Shown one piece after another: positions 28,790 through 39,139 of a stretch of 64,000 bases of DNA. The stretch covers positions 434,001-498,000 of the forward strand of contig NZ_CP041402.1 in the NCBI RefSeq assembly GCF_007018905.1, written 5' to 3'. The position numbers and the translations under genes are program-made. The stretch's first letter is position 1. Every line of letters begins with the position of its first letter. The DNA comes from Tardiphaga sp. vice304 (GTDB lineage Bacteria; Pseudomonadota; Alphaproteobacteria; Rhizobiales; Xanthobacteraceae). The notes below the pieces were generated by a model. The model saw only the letters and a list, made by a program, of their open reading frames with translations. It was not told where the DNA came from and did no database searches.

Positions 28790-30172
28790 GTGGTACTCAG
28801 GTTCACGCGTCCGCTAGCATTGGCCGTTGCCGCCGTCGGCCTGCTGCATGCCGCGGCACCCGCCTTCGCGGAGGACAAGATCACCGTCTGGTTCAGCAAG
28901 GGTTTCTACCGTTCCGAAGACGATTCGTTGATTGCGGCGATCAAGAAATTCGAGGCCAAGACCGGCATCAAGGTCGAGCTGTCGCAATACGCCATCCAGG
29001 ACATGATCCCGAAGACGGTCGCGGCACTGGATTCCGGCACCCCGCCCGATGTCGCCTATGCCGACACCTACGACGTGCAGGCGTCCGGAAAATGGGCCTT
29101 CGAGGGCAAGCTGGAAGACCTCACCGACATTCTCGCGCCGATGAAGCAGGCCTTCGCGCCGAACACCGTCGAGACTGCATTGCTCTACAACGACGTCACC
29201 AAGAAGAAGGCCTATTACGGCTTTCCGCTGAAGCAGCAGTCGATGCATGTGCAGATCTGGGGCGACCTCTTGGAGCAGGCCGGCTTCAAGCCAAGCGACA
29301 TCCCGACCGACTGGAAGGGCTACTGGTCGTTCTGGTGCGACAAGGTGCAGCCGGCCTATCGCAAGGCGTCGGGCTCGCGCGCCTATGGCGTCGGCCAGCC
29401 GATGGGCGTGGAGTCGACCGACTCTTTCCAGAGTTTCTACACCTTCATGGACGCCTACAACGTCAAGCTCGTGGACGATGACGGCAAGCTCCTGGTCGAC
29501 GATCCCAAGGTCCGCGAAGGTCTGATCGGCGCGCTGAAGGACTACACCGACACCTACATCAAGGGCTGCTCGCCGCCGTCCTCGACGACGTGGAAGGACC
29601 CCGACAACAACGTCGCCTTCCACAACAAGACGATCCTGATGACGCACAACTTCACCATCTCGATCGCCGGAAAATGGTTCGAGGATTCGCAGAACCAGGC
29701 ATTGACGCCCGAGCAGCGCGCCGCCGGCAAGAAGGCCTATGAGGAGAACATCATCACGGCGTCGTTTCCCGCCAAGCCGGACGGCACGCCGATCAAATAT
29801 CGCTCCGACGTCAAGACCGGCATGATCTTCAGCGCCTCGAAGAACAAGCCGCAGGCCAAGGAATTCGTCAAATTCCTGCTGCAGGAGGAAAATCTGCAGC
29901 CCTATGTCGAAGGCGCGCTGGGCCGCTGGTTTCCGGTGACGATCGCCGGCCAGGCCAGCCCGTTTTGGCAGGCCGACCGCCACCGCAAGGCGGTCTACAA
30001 CCAGTTCACCGCGGGTACCTCGACGTTCGATTTCGTGAAGAACTACAAGTTCACGATCCTGAACAACGAGAACGTCTGGGCCAAGGCGATGAACCGCGTG
30101 GTCTCGGAGAAGGTGCCGGTAGACAAGGCGGTGGACGAGCTGATCGCCAGGATCAAGCAGGTGGCAGGGTAG
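28790..30172 (+). CDS. ABC transporter substrate-binding protein (carbohydrate type)
   Basis: 460 residues, GTG start at 28790 (AGGGGAG eight bases upstream). A signal peptide (about 1-25, ends AAAPAFA) precedes a type 1/MalE-like extracellular binding protein: ITVWFSKGFYRSEDDSLIAA, FEAKTGIKVELS, DSGTPPDVAYADTY, and aromatic-rich binding surfaces (WGDLL, DWKGYWSFWCDK). The aromatics point to a sugar or sugar-alcohol, but the ligand cannot be named. Two permease genes follow on the same strand; no ATPase gene is near. Confidence 0.9.
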   Translation: MVLRFTRPLALAVAAVGLLHAAAPAFAEDKITVWFSKGFYRSEDDSLIAAIKKFEAKTGIKVELSQYAIQDMIPKTVAALDSGTPPDVAYADTYDVQASGKWAFEGKLEDLTDILAPMKQAFAPNTVETALLYNDVTKKKAYYGFPLKQQSMHVQIWGDLLEQAGFKPSDIPTDWKGYWSFWCDKVQPAYRKASGSRAYGVGQPMGVESTDSFQSFYTFMDAYNVKLVDDDGKLLVDDPKVREGLIGALKDYTDTYIKGCSPPSSTTWKDPDNNVAFHNKTILMTHNFTISIAGKWFEDSQNQALTPEQRAAGKKAYEENIITASFPAKPDGTPIKYRSDVKTGMIFSASKNKPQAKEFVKFLLQEENLQPYVEGALGRWFPVTIAGQASPFWQADRHRKAVYNQFTAGTSTFDFVKNYKFTILNNENVWAKAMNRVVSEKVPVDKAVDELIARIKQVAG

Positions 30173-30178
30173 CAGTCG

Positions 30179-30310
30179 CTGTCGTTCCGGGGCGAGAGCA
30201 GCGCGAGCTGCGAGCGAACCCGGAACCTTGAACGGCTCTATCTCTGTTCCTCTCACCTCGGGATTCCGGGTTAGCAATCGCCTCGCGGCGCTTGCGCCCC
30301 GGAATGACAG
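30179..30310. repeat. Inverted repeat (CATTCCGGGGC family), inside the ABC gene cluster
   Basis: CTGTCGTTCCGGGGC and GCCCCGGAATGACAG pair with one mismatch; the interior holds GCGAGCGAACCCGGAA and GGGATTCCGGGTT. It fills most of the 171-bp gap between the binding-protein and first permease genes. Relatives are at 34729, 41225 and 59323; this copy lacks the GGGACGATGAACATTT core. Confidence 0.8.
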
Positions 30311-30343
30311 ATTGGGGTCGGCCGAAACGACGATAGGCAAGCC

Positions 30344-31219
30344 ATGACCGCCATCACGCTCTCGTCTCCCGAAGCCACCCCGCAACGGCCGTGGACGTCA
30401 CGGCTCACGACGACGCAGGTCTGGGGGTTGGCGCTGCTGGCGCCGTATATTCTCGTGTTCGCGGCCTTCGTCGTCTATCCCGTCAGCTACGGGCTGTGGC
30501 TGGCGCGGCATCCGGCGAGCTATGTCGCGCTGTATAACGACCCGATCTTCGCGCGCGCCGCGGTCAACACGCTGATCTTCCTGATCGTCGGCATCAATCT
30601 GAAAATGCTGATCGCGCTGGCGCTGTCCGGCTTCTTCATCCAGCAGCGCGCCTGGATCCGCTGGCTGTCGGTGCTGTTCATCCTGCCGTGGGCGGTGCCG
30701 TCGATCCCCACCATCCTGTCGGTGCGCTTCATGTTCAATCCGGAATGGGGCGTGGTCAATCACCTGATCTTCAAGCTCACCGGCGAGGACGGGCCGAACT
30801 GGCTCAACGATCCCGCGATCGCGCTGACGATGGCGATCGGCATGCATATCTGGAAGTCGCTGCCGTTCTGGACGCTGATCCTGATGACCGGACGGCTGGC
30901 GATTCCGCAGGACCAGTTCGAGGCCGCCGAGGTCGATGGCGCCTCCGGCTGGCAGAAATTCCGCTTCGTCACCTGGCCCGCGATGCGAACGCTGTATATG
31001 ACCTGCACGCTGCTCTCGATGATCTGGACGCTGGGGGATTTCAACAGCGTCTATCTCCTCACCGGCGGCGGCCCCGCCGACCTCACCCATGTGCTGGCGA
31101 CGCTGGGCATCCGCTATCTCCGCCTCGACCAGCTCGATCTGTCGATGGCCGCGATTGTCTGCGCGCTGCCGCTGGTTCTGCCGCTGGTGTATTTCATGAT
31201 GAAACGGCTTTCACGATGA
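30344..31219 (+). CDS. Sugar ABC transporter permease (first subunit)
   Basis: 291 residues, six membrane segments. MalF/UgpA-type: LLAPYILVFAAFVVYPVSYG at the N-terminus, and the coupling-helix EAAEVDGASGWQKFRFVTWP (EAA loop, about residues 190-210). Makes the inner-membrane channel with the next gene's product. Stop is 13 bp before the next start. Confidence 0.93.
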   Translation: MTAITLSSPEATPQRPWTSRLTTTQVWGLALLAPYILVFAAFVVYPVSYGLWLARHPASYVALYNDPIFARAAVNTLIFLIVGINLKMLIALALSGFFIQQRAWIRWLSVLFILPWAVPSIPTILSVRFMFNPEWGVVNHLIFKLTGEDGPNWLNDPAIALTMAIGMHIWKSLPFWTLILMTGRLAIPQDQFEAAEVDGASGWQKFRFVTWPAMRTLYMTCTLLSMIWTLGDFNSVYLLTGGGPADLTHVLATLGIRYLRLDQLDLSMAAIVCALPLVLPLVYFMMKRLSR

Positions 31220-31232
31220 AAAGACCTGCGCG

Positions 31233-32087
31233 ATGATGAAGTCCTTCTCGCTGCGTGACGTCGGCAATGAAGCAAAACTGCTGCTGATCGGCTTGCCGGT
31301 GCTGATCTGGACGCTGCTGCCGATCTATCATCTCGTGCTGTTCGCGATCTCCCCGAAGCAGGATGCCTTCGCCGGGAAGCTGTGGCCGGACCATCCGACG
31401 CTACATAATTTCGGCATCGTGTTTCGCCAGCAGCATTATTTTCTGCGGGATTTCTGGGCGCAGTTCTGGAATTCGACAGTGATCGCGCTGGCGGTCGGCG
31501 CGCTGACCCTGTTCATCGCCACCTGCGCGGCGTTCGCGATCTCGCGGCTGCGCGTGCCCGGCGGCCGCACCGTGATGAACCTCGCGCTGTTTACGTATTT
31601 CATCCCGGCGGCATTCCTCGCCGTGCCGATGTACCGCACCATGGGCAATTACGGCCTGCTCAACAACCACTGGTCGCTGATTTTCGCGATGGTGACGATC
31701 GCCTCGCCCTATGCGATTTGGGTGCTCAAGCAGGCGTCCGACAAATTGCCGGTCGAACTCGACGAGGCCGCGATCATGGACGGCGCCACGCCGATGCAAT
31801 TGTTCCGGCTAGTCTACCTGCCCTTGATGCTGCCGTCGCTGGTGGCAATCGGCACCTATGCCGTGCTGCTGGCCTGGAACGAGTACCTCTATGCCTTCCT
31901 GCTGTTGTCGAAGGATACCGAGATCACGCTGCCGGTGGCGCTGGGCAATTTCCTGGCGGCGGATGATTCGCCGTGGGAATTGCTGATGACCACGGGCCTG
32001 ATCTACGCGCTGCCGCCGGCCGCGATGTACTACGCGTTCCGTCGCTACATGGTCGGCGGGCTGACGGCAGGCGCGGTGAAGTCGTAA
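31233..32087 (+). CDS. Sugar ABC transporter permease (second subunit)
   Basis: 284 residues, MalG/UgpE-type, six membrane segments. Starts with two ATGs (31233, 31236). The EAA loop reads LDEAAIMDGATPMQLFRLVY and the P-L-x-x-P (LPLMLPSLVAIGTYAVLLAW) pattern follows. Pairs with the upstream permease. A nucleotide-binding subunit is missing from the cluster, so the transporter must use an MsmK/UgpC-type shared ATPase from elsewhere in the genome. Confidence 0.93.
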   Translation: MMKSFSLRDVGNEAKLLLIGLPVLIWTLLPIYHLVLFAISPKQDAFAGKLWPDHPTLHNFGIVFRQQHYFLRDFWAQFWNSTVIALAVGALTLFIATCAAFAISRLRVPGGRTVMNLALFTYFIPAAFLAVPMYRTMGNYGLLNNHWSLIFAMVTIASPYAIWVLKQASDKLPVELDEAAIMDGATPMQLFRLVYLPLMLPSLVAIGTYAVLLAWNEYLYAFLLLSKDTEITLPVALGNFLAADDSPWELLMTTGLIYALPPAAMYYAFRRYMVGGLTAGAVKS

Positions 32088-32108
32088 TCAAAGTTTCAAC
32101 CTCTCCAC

Positions 32109-32264
32109 CTGTCGTCCCGGTCAAGCGAGCCCTTGCGAGCGCGAGCCGGGATCCATACACGCTGTCGTCATGAATCGCTGGGGCGCCGTTCCGGGGCGGC
32201 AGCAGACTCGGAGCGTATGGGTCCCGGATCTGCGCTCGCTTCGCTCACTTGTCCGGGACGACAG
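32109..32264. repeat. Long inverted repeat (CTGTCGTCCCGG family)
   Basis: Arms CTGTCGTCCCGG and CCGGGACGACAG are perfect complements; inner GCGAGCCGGGATCCATAC pairs with GTATGGGTCCCGGATC. 156 bp between convergent genes; it ends at the stop of the papain-like gene. One copy in the window. Confidence 0.8.
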
Positions 32265-32267
32265 TGT

Positions 32268-33161
32268 TTAAGCCACCAGCCTGATCCTCGGCGACAGACT
32301 CACCCCTTCGCCAACAACCGCCGCTTGCGCGTCAGTCGCTTCAGGAACGAGCGGCGGCGATGGTGTTTCCGTGCCGGGAAATGGACCGAAGGCGTCCGCT
32401 ACCTCCCGGAGCGGCTTCTGCTTGTCGGCCCAGTGCAGGGCGGTGTAGTCGAAGCCGAGCGCGATGGTCGGCTTGACCACCTCGAAATACGGCGAGATGT
32501 CGAAATCGCGTGGCATATACAGCGAGGAATCGCGGATATGCAGGATCTCGCGGCGTGCCTGCCGGCTGCCGGCCTGCGTGATCTTCGGCAGGATCGGATA
32601 GCGCACCGCGTCGAATGCTTGCGCGATCAATGCCGAGCAGATGATCTTGGTCGGATCGCCGGAGCCGAACGCGATCATGCGCCGCCGCCAGCGCTGCGGC
32701 ACCGGCAGCGGGATCAGGAAGCGCATCAGGTCTACAATATTTTTCGTGTCGTAGCCGAAGCCGATCCGGTTGATGGCATAGCGGCAGACGGTGTGGCGGT
32801 CTTCGAACGACAGCCCGACCGGGCGGCACAGCCGCGTGTGATACGGAAAATATTTCGACAAGGGCGCCGAGGTCACGCCCTCGCCGATATTGGCCTCGAT
32901 CAGCACATGCGGTTCGCCGTCGGGCTCGGTGGCGCCGTCGATCGGCCCGACATAGAGCGCGGCATGCGACCAGGTCGACTGCGTGAGATATTTGATGATG
33001 CCGGAAACCCGGTTGTTGCCCTCCACCAGCAGCACGTCACCTTCCAGGATGACGTCGCGCAACCGCTCCGGATCGCTCGGCGTGAACGGCTCGTAGCCCG
33101 GCACTTCCTTTTGCAGATAGGCCGCGATCCATTGTCCGACCGTATCGAGCACGACGCCCAT
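32268..33161 (-). CDS. YiiX-type permuted papain-like (NlpC/P60) protein
   Basis: 297 residues from the ATG at 33161 (AGGGGG upstream); the frame extends 25 codons further but with no site. GDVLLVEGNNRVSGIIKYLTQ, STWSHAALYVGP (catalytic His) and, later, TKIICSALIAQAF (catalytic Cys) give the His-before-Cys order of the circularly permuted papain/YaeF-YiiX family, amidases or lipid/peptide hydrolases. No signal peptide is visible, so it may be cytoplasmic. Substrate unknown. Confidence 0.78.
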   Translation of the reverse strand: MGVVLDTVGQWIAAYLQKEVPGYEPFTPSDPERLRDVILEGDVLLVEGNNRVSGIIKYLTQSTWSHAALYVGPIDGATEPDGEPHVLIEANIGEGVTSAPLSKYFPYHTRLCRPVGLSFEDRHTVCRYAINRIGFGYDTKNIVDLMRFLIPLPVPQRWRRRMIAFGSGDPTKIICSALIAQAFDAVRYPILPKITQAGSRQARREILHIRDSSLYMPRDFDISPYFEVVKPTIALGFDYTALHWADKQKPLREVADAFGPFPGTETPSPPLVPEATDAQAAVVGEGVSLSPRIRLVA

Positions 33162-33348
33162 GATGCTTACCCCCTGCGGCTCGTCCCGACCGCTTCTGAC
33201 ATGATCCTGCGCGCCAGCCATTTCAAATTGGTTCATGCCTTCGTGGCATTGCTTACACCTGATTCACCATGAGAGTTGCGCACCCCTAGCGGGATACGGC
33301 AAGTTCGCCAGATGTTCTTGCGTCCCGCAAAGTTTCGGAAACCATGCC

Positions 33349-34722
33349 ATGACAATTTCCCGCCGCGATCTGCTGTCGGCGTCGGCGGCATTGACGCTGC
33401 TGCCGTTGTTCGGCGCTAGGGCGCGGGCTGCGACGCTTCCGCGCGAGGCCGATATCGTGGTGATCGGCGCGGGCGCCGCCGGCATTGCCGCAGCTAGGCG
33501 GGTGATGGCGGCGGGTCGCCGTGTGATCGTGCTGGAAGCCGCCGGCCAGATCGGCGGGCGCTGCCTGACCGACGCCTCCAGCTTCGAGGCGCCGTTCGAT
33601 CGCGGCGCGCGCTGGCTGCATACGCCGGATAGCAATGCGCTGGTCCGGCTGGCACGGCCGGCCGGCATCGATGTGGCACCCGCGCCGCCGAGCCAGAAGC
33701 TGCGGATCGGCCGCCGCAATGCGCGCGCCGGCGAGACAGAGAACCTGCTGGCAACCCTGGTGCGCGCCAATCGCGCGATCGATGAGGGCGCCCGCCGTGG
33801 CGACATGTCCTGCGCCGCGGTGCTGCCGAAGGATCTCGGCGACTGGTCAGGCACGATCGATTTCATTCTCGGCGCCTATGCCACCGGCAAGGATCTGAAA
33901 GACCTCTCCGCGCTCGACCAGTTTCGCGCGCAGGACCGCGCCATCGATGTCGCCAGCCGCCAGGGGCTGGGCGCCTTGATGCTCAAACTCGGCGAAAGCG
34001 TCCCGGTGGCGTTGTCGACGCCGGCGACGCGGGTGATCTGGAGCGGGCGCGACATCGGCGTCGAGACACCGATGGGCCGGATCGCCGCGCGCGGCGTCAT
34101 CGTCACGGTGTCCTCCAACGTGCTGGCGTCGGGTGCGATCAAATTCACGCCGGACCTGCCGAAGCGGCAGCTCGATGCCGCGGCGAAACTCAGTCTCGGC
34201 AGCTATGACCGGATCGCGCTGCAATTTTCCGGCAATCCGCTCGGCCTTGGCCGCGACGAGCTGATGATCGAGCAAAGCAGCGACGCCCGCACCGCTGCGC
34301 TGTTCGCCAATATCGGCGGCACCTCGCTCTGCACGGTCGATGTCGCGGGCGCCTTCGGTCGCGGGCTGGCGGCGCAGGGTGAGCCTGCGATGGTGGCGTT
34401 CGCGGTGGAGTGGCTGACCAAACTGTTCGGCAGTGATATCAAGAACGCGGTGAAGAAGTCGACCGCGACCAACTGGAACGCGCAGCCCCTGATCCAGGGC
34501 GCGATGTCGGCGGCGGTCCCCGGCGGTCAGGAGTCGCGGCGCGTCCTGATCGAGCCGATGGGCAATCTGTTCATCGCCGGCGAGGCCACGCATGAGACGC
34601 TGTGGGGCACTGTCGACGGCGCCTGGGAAAGCGGCGAACGCGCCGCCGATGCCGCGCTGGCGAAGCTGGCGCCGGTGAAGCCGGCCGAACCGGAGAAGAA
34701 GGCGCGGACGAAGCGGAATTAG
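33349..34722 (+). CDS. Tat-exported FAD-dependent amine oxidase
   Basis: 457 residues from the ATG at 33349. Tat-type signal SRRDLLSASAALTLLPLFG (twin Arg) with cut near ARARA. Then the FAD loop IVVIGAGAAGIAAARR with VIVLEAAGQIGGRC, the DRGARWLH region, and the C-terminal FAD site LFIAGEATHETLWGTVDGAW. Flavin monoamine oxidase family; likely folded before export and active in the periplasm. The amine substrate is unknown. A C-terminal Lys/Pro/Glu tail (about 20 residues) is unusual. Divergent from the papain-like gene, with 187 bp between starts. Confidence 0.85.
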   Translation: MTISRRDLLSASAALTLLPLFGARARAATLPREADIVVIGAGAAGIAAARRVMAAGRRVIVLEAAGQIGGRCLTDASSFEAPFDRGARWLHTPDSNALVRLARPAGIDVAPAPPSQKLRIGRRNARAGETENLLATLVRANRAIDEGARRGDMSCAAVLPKDLGDWSGTIDFILGAYATGKDLKDLSALDQFRAQDRAIDVASRQGLGALMLKLGESVPVALSTPATRVIWSGRDIGVETPMGRIAARGVIVTVSSNVLASGAIKFTPDLPKRQLDAAAKLSLGSYDRIALQFSGNPLGLGRDELMIEQSSDARTAALFANIGGTSLCTVDVAGAFGRGLAAQGEPAMVAFAVEWLTKLFGSDIKNAVKKSTATNWNAQPLIQGAMSAAVPGGQESRRVLIEPMGNLFIAGEATHETLWGTVDGAWESGERAADAALAKLAPVKPAEPEKKARTKRN

Positions 34723-34728
34723 GCCCCA

Positions 34729-34854
34729 CACTGTCATTCCGGGGCGCGAGCGCACCAGCGCGAGCGAACCCGGAACCTCGACATGGGACGATGAACATTT
34801 CGGGATTCCGGGTTCGCGTTCGGCTACCGCCGCACGCGCCCCGGAATGACAGTG
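34729..34854. repeat. Inverted repeat (CATTCCGGGGC family)
   Basis: CACTGTCATTCCGGGGC and GCCCCGGAATGACAGTG are perfect complements. The interior contains ATGGGACGATGAACATTTCG and GGGATTCCGGGTTCGC. This core recurs at 41304 in the same orientation and near 59405 in inverse form. Confidence 0.85.
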
Positions 34855-34890
34855 AGGGGATGATTCCGCAGGTATGGCGGTAGACGAAGT

Positions 34891-35658
34891 CTATCGAAAC
34901 ATCCCATCGAACAGCGGCAGGCTGATCAGCGCCGATACCACGACCAGCACATAGCAGATGCGGCGGAAGGTTTCGTCGCTGGCTTTGCCGAACAGCTTCG
35001 AGCCGAGCCACAGGCCGAGCGCGAATACCGGTCCGGTGATCACCGCGAGGCCGAGGATCGCCGTGGTCCACAGCCCGCCGATCGAATAGCTGACGATGAT
35101 CAGCAGGTCCGCAATGAAGAAATACAGGATGATGTTGGCGCGGGTGACCGCAGCCACGGCGGCGTCGCGCAGCCAGTACATCACCACCGGCGGGCCGCCG
35201 AGTTGCGCCAGTCCGCCGAAGAAGCCGGCGATGCTGCCGACGCCGATCGTCGCTGCCGGCGTGGGCTTGCCGGGAAAGCGCCAGCCGCAGGCCAGAAGCG
35301 CCAGCATCAGGCCGATCAGCGTGACGATGATCCAGCGGATCGTGAGCGGATCGCCCCACGCCAGCATCATCGTGCCGAGCGGCACGCCGACCAGCGCGCC
35401 GAGCGAGATGATGCCGACGTCGTGCCGGTCGGCGCGGCGCCAGGCATTCGGGATCAGCGTCAGCGTAGTGAGGAAATCGATCAGCAGCAGCAGGGGTGCC
35501 GCAACCTGCGCGCCCATCATTTTGCTGGCAATCGGCATGAAGATCAGCGCCGAGCCGAAGCCGGAGAAGCCGCGGGCAAGCCCCGCGACAAAGGCGGTGA
35601 TGACGACGAGGAGAAGCGAGCCGGTGGAATAGGAGGCAAGGCCAAGAGTGGCCATCAT
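34891..35658 (-). CDS. TSUP (TauE/SafE) family permease
   Basis: 255 residues, about eight membrane segments. [19 protein letters not shown] and [20 protein letters not shown] are the two family signatures. TSUP proteins carry sulfite, sulfoacetate or other small anions; the substrate here is not evident. Its start ATG pair overlaps the pheT stop, so it is translated from the pheST transcript. Confidence 0.92.
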   Translation of the reverse strand: MMATLGLASYSTGSLLLVVITAFVAGLARGFSGFGSALIFMPIASKMMGAQVAAPLLLLIDFLTTLTLIPNAWRRADRHDVGIISLGALVGVPLGTMMLAWGDPLTIRWIIVTLIGLMLALLACGWRFPGKPTPAATIGVGSIAGFFGGLAQLGGPPVVMYWLRDAAVAAVTRANIILYFFIADLLIIVSYSIGGLWTTAILGLAVITGPVFALGLWLGSKLFGKASDETFRRICYVLVVVSALISLPLFDGMFR

Positions 35659-38060
35659 CCCCGCAACGTTCCACCCGTCTTCTTCGTCACTTCCGCCACG
35701 ATCTTCGCCGCCGCCGCCTCGATCTCGACATCGGTCAGCGTCTTCTCGCGCGGCTGCATGGTGACCGCGATCGCGACCGATTTCTTGCCGTCGTCGATGC
35801 CCTTGCCCTCATAGACGTCGAACACCGTGACGCCCGAGATCAGCTTCTTGTCGACATTCTGCGCGGCGCGGACGAGATCGCCCGACTTCACGCTGCGATC
35901 GACGATGAAGGCGAAGTCGCGCGACACCGGCTGGAACGCGGACAATTCCAGCACCGGCTTGGCGCGCGTCGCCTTCTGCTTGGCGTCGGGGATGCGGTCG
36001 AGGATCACTTCGAAGGTCAGCAGCGGGCCGTCGGCGCCGAGCGCTTCCGCGGCACGCGGATGCAATTCGCCGAAATATCCGAGAATGTTCTGCGGGCCGA
36101 TCTGAATGGTGCCGGAGCGGCCGGGATGCAGCCACGACGGCCCGCCGGAGACGATCTGCAGCGCCTGCATCGGCGCGCCGGCGGCGGCCAGCACGGCGAA
36201 GGCATCGGCCTTGGCGTCGAGCGCGTCGGCGGTGACGGCGCCGGACCAGTGCCGGCCCATGCCCTTCGAGGACGCCATGCCATGGCGCAGGCCGGCGGCG
36301 GCGACAAACTGGTCCTGCGGGCGGTCGCCCTTGAACACCTGGCCGACTTCGAACAGCGCGAGATCCGAGAAGCCGCGATCGGCATTGGCCTGCGCGGCGC
36401 GCACGAGACCCGGCAGCAGGCTCGGCCGCATGTCGGAGAGATCAGCCGCAATCGGATTGGCCAGCGCCAGCTCGGGCGCGCCGCCGCCGAACAATTCGGC
36501 GTGCGGCTTCGAGATGAACGACCACGTCACAGCCTCGACCATGCCGCGCGCGGCGAGGGCGCGCTTGGCGCGGCGGGTGCGGAGCTGGATCTGGGTCAGG
36601 ATCGGTTTGCGCGGCGCGTCGCCGCGCGGGAACGGCGTCATCGGCACCTTGTCGACGCCGTGAACCCGCATGATCTCCTCGACGATGTCGGCCTTCCCCG
36701 TGACATCGGAACGCCACGGCGGAATCGCCACTTTCACGACGGGGCCGCTGCCGGCCATCATGAAGCCGAGATGGCCGAGGATGCGGCGCATCTCGGCCGG
36801 AGGCACGTCGATCGCGGCGAGCCGCTTGACCTCGGCGACCGGGAAATCGATCACGCGGTCATCGGCGAAAGCCTTGCCGATGACGATGTTCTCCGACGGC
36901 GTGCCGCCGCACAATTCCATCACCAGCTTCGTCGCCAGTTCGAGGCCGGGCAGCATGAAGGCCGGATCGACGCCGCGCTCGAAGCGATAGCGCGCATCCG
37001 AATTGATGCCGAGCCGACGACCGGTCTGCGCGATGTTGATCTCGTTCCACAGTGCGGATTCGATCAGCACGTCGGTGGTGCCTTCGTCGCAGCCGGAGGC
37101 CTCGCCGCCCATGATGCCGGCCAGCGATTCCACGCCGTTGTCGTCGGCGATGACGCAGGCCTTGTCGTCGAGTCTGTAGGTCTTGCCGTCCAGCGCCAGC
37201 AAAGTCTCGCCGTCGCGGGCGCGGCGCACCACGATGTCGCCATGCACCTTGGCGGCATCGAACACGTGCAGCGGACGGGCGCGATCGAAGGTGAGGAAGT
37301 TGGTGATGTCGACCAGCGCGTTGATCGGGCGCAGCCCGATCGAGGTCAGGCGCTTTTGCAGCCATTCCGGCGACGGGCCGTTCTTGACGCCGCGCACGAG
37401 GCGCATCGCGAAGCCCGGGCACAACGTCGCGTCTTCGACGGTGACCTTCACCGGGCAGGGGAATTCGCCCTTGATCGGGTTGATCGCGGGATTCTTGAAC
37501 TTGCCCATGTCGGCGGCGGCAAGATCGCGCGCGATGCCGAACACGCCGGTGCAGTCCTGCCGGTTCGGCGTGAGATTGATCTCGATCACGGGGTCGCCGA
37601 GCTTCGCCCAGTGGGCATAGGCTTTGCCGACCGGCGCGTCAGCCGGCAGCTCGATGATGCCGTCGATGGCGTCGGGCAGTCCGAGCTCGCCGGCCGAGCA
37701 CAGCATGCCCTGGCTCTCGACGCCGCGGATATTGCCGAGGCCGATGGTGAAGTCCTTGCCCGGAATGAACGTGCCGGGGCGGGCGAGCACGGTCTTCAAT
37801 CCCGCGCGCGCATTCGGCGCCCCGCAGACGATCTGCAATGGCGAGGCCTCGCCGACATTGACGGTGCAGACGCGCAGCCGGTCCGCATTGGGATGCTGCA
37901 CGGCCTCGACGATCTCGGCGATCGTGAACGGCTGCAACAGCTTCGCAGTGTCCGCGATGTGCTCGACCTCGAGCCCGATCATGGTGAGCTTGTCGGCGAG
38001 CGTCTCGAGCGACTCGTCGGTGTCGAGATGTTCTTTCAGCCAGGAAAGGGAGAATTTCAC
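35655..38060 (-). CDS. pheT: Phenylalanyl-tRNA synthetase beta subunit
   Basis: 801 residues with a GTG start at 38060 (normal length for the family; upstream open frame overlaps pheS). EMAP-like tRNA-binding domain (about 40-150), B3/B4 editing domain, B5 domain, catalytic-like core (about 480-680) and ferredoxin-like anticodon-binding domain (end, [20 protein letters not shown]). With PheS it forms the alpha2beta2 enzyme. The GTG overlaps the pheS stop as GTGA, a coupled pair. Confidence 0.97.
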   Translation of the reverse strand: MKFSLSWLKEHLDTDESLETLADKLTMIGLEVEHIADTAKLLQPFTIAEIVEAVQHPNADRLRVCTVNVGEASPLQIVCGAPNARAGLKTVLARPGTFIPGKDFTIGLGNIRGVESQGMLCSAGELGLPDAIDGIIELPADAPVGKAYAHWAKLGDPVIEINLTPNRQDCTGVFGIARDLAAADMGKFKNPAINPIKGEFPCPVKVTVEDATLCPGFAMRLVRGVKNGPSPEWLQKRLTSIGLRPINALVDITNFLTFDRARPLHVFDAAKVHGDIVVRRARDGETLLALDGKTYRLDDKACVIADDNGVESLAGIMGGEASGCDEGTTDVLIESALWNEINIAQTGRRLGINSDARYRFERGVDPAFMLPGLELATKLVMELCGGTPSENIVIGKAFADDRVIDFPVAEVKRLAAIDVPPAEMRRILGHLGFMMAGSGPVVKVAIPPWRSDVTGKADIVEEIMRVHGVDKVPMTPFPRGDAPRKPILTQIQLRTRRAKRALAARGMVEAVTWSFISKPHAELFGGGAPELALANPIAADLSDMRPSLLPGLVRAAQANADRGFSDLALFEVGQVFKGDRPQDQFVAAAGLRHGMASSKGMGRHWSGAVTADALDAKADAFAVLAAAGAPMQALQIVSGGPSWLHPGRSGTIQIGPQNILGYFGELHPRAAEALGADGPLLTFEVILDRIPDAKQKATRAKPVLELSAFQPVSRDFAFIVDRSVKSGDLVRAAQNVDKKLISGVTVFDVYEGKGIDDGKKSVAIAVTMQPREKTLTDVEIEAAAAKIVAEVTKKTGGTLRG

Positions 38061-39139
38061 GAGCTTAATCCTCCGGCCAGCGTCGGCATTTCCAGCGGCT
38101 TGAAGCCGTAGTGATTGAGGAAGCGCACGTCGCCCTCGAACAATTGACGGAGATCGCCGATGCCGTATTTCAGCATCGCGATGCGGTCGATGCCCATGCC
38201 CCAGGCGAAGCCCTGGTACACATCGGGATCGATGTTGCAGGCGCGCAGCACGTTGGGATGCACCATGCCGCAGCCGAGAATCTCCAGCCAGTCCTCGCCT
38301 TCGCCGAAGCGGATCTCGCCATTGCCGCGGCGGCACTGGATGTCGACTTCCAGCGACGGCTCGGTGAACGGGAAGAACGACGGCCGGAACCGCATGTTGA
38401 TATTGTCGACCTCGAAGAACGCCTTGCAGAATTCGTGCAGGATCCATTTGAGGTGGCCAAGATGCGCGGTCTTGTCGATCACCAGGCCTTCGACCTGGTG
38501 GAACATCGGCGTGTGCGTCTGGTCAGAGTCGCTGCGATAGGTGCGGCCCGGACAGATGATGCGGATCGGCGGCTCCTGCGTGAGCATGGTGCGGACCTGC
38601 ACCGGCGAGGTGTGGGTGCGCAGCAGCTTTCGCACGCCGTCCGAATCAGGATTGAAATAGAACGTGTCGTGCATCTCGCGGGCCGGATGGCCCTCGGGGA
38701 AGTTCAGCTTCGTGAAATTGTAGTCGTCGGTCTCGATGTCCGGACCTTCGGCGATGGCAAATCCCATATCGGCGAAAATGGTGGTGAGTTCGTCCATCAC
38801 CTGGCTGAGCGGATGCACGCGGCCCAGATCGGCCGGAGCGTCGCGCAGCGGCAGCGTGACGTCGATGGTTTCGGATGCGAGCCGCGCGTCGAGGGCGGCG
38901 TTCTTCAGGATGTCGCGCCGCGCGGTCAGTGCCTGCGTCACCACATCCTTGGCGAGGTTGATCGCGGCACCCTCGGTCTTGCGCTGCTCCGGCGTCATCT
39001 TGCCGAGCGTGGAAAGAAGCGCCGAGATCGAGCCCTTCTTGCCGAGCGCACCGACGCGCACCGCCTCGATGGCGGCCTCGTCGGAGGCGCCTGCGATGGC
39101 GGCAAGGATTTCGGTTTGGAGAGTTTGAAGATCAGACAT
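38057..39139 (-). CDS. pheS: Phenylalanyl-tRNA synthetase alpha subunit
   Basis: 360 residues from the ATG at 39139. N-terminal coiled coil (about 1-85), then the class II core: motif 2-like [30 protein letters not shown] and motif 3 [18 protein letters not shown]. Charges tRNA-Phe with phenylalanine. The start codon is inside the last codons of the upstream membrane-protein gene (ATGTCTGA), showing coupling. Confidence 0.97.
   Translation of the reverse strand: MSDLQTLQTEILAAIAGASDEAAIEAVRVGALGKKGSISALLSTLGKMTPEQRKTEGAAINLAKDVVTQALTARRDILKNAALDARLASETIDVTLPLRDAPADLGRVHPLSQVMDELTTIFADMGFAIAEGPDIETDDYNFTKLNFPEGHPAREMHDTFYFNPDSDGVRKLLRTHTSPVQVRTMLTQEPPIRIICPGRTYRSDSDQTHTPMFHQVEGLVIDKTAHLGHLKWILHEFCKAFFEVDNINMRFRPSFFPFTEPSLEVDIQCRRGNGEIRFGEGEDWLEILGCGMVHPNVLRACNIDPDVYQGFAWGMGIDRIAMLKYGIGDLRQLFEGDVRFLNHYGFKPLEMPTLAGGLSS

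Noticed and set aside
28814..30385. 523-codon minus-strand frame over the ABC binding protein
   Set aside because: Shadow frame; starts within the repeat and has no family motif.
36060..38111. 683-codon plus-strand frame over pheT
   Set aside because: Antisense of pheT; no motif.
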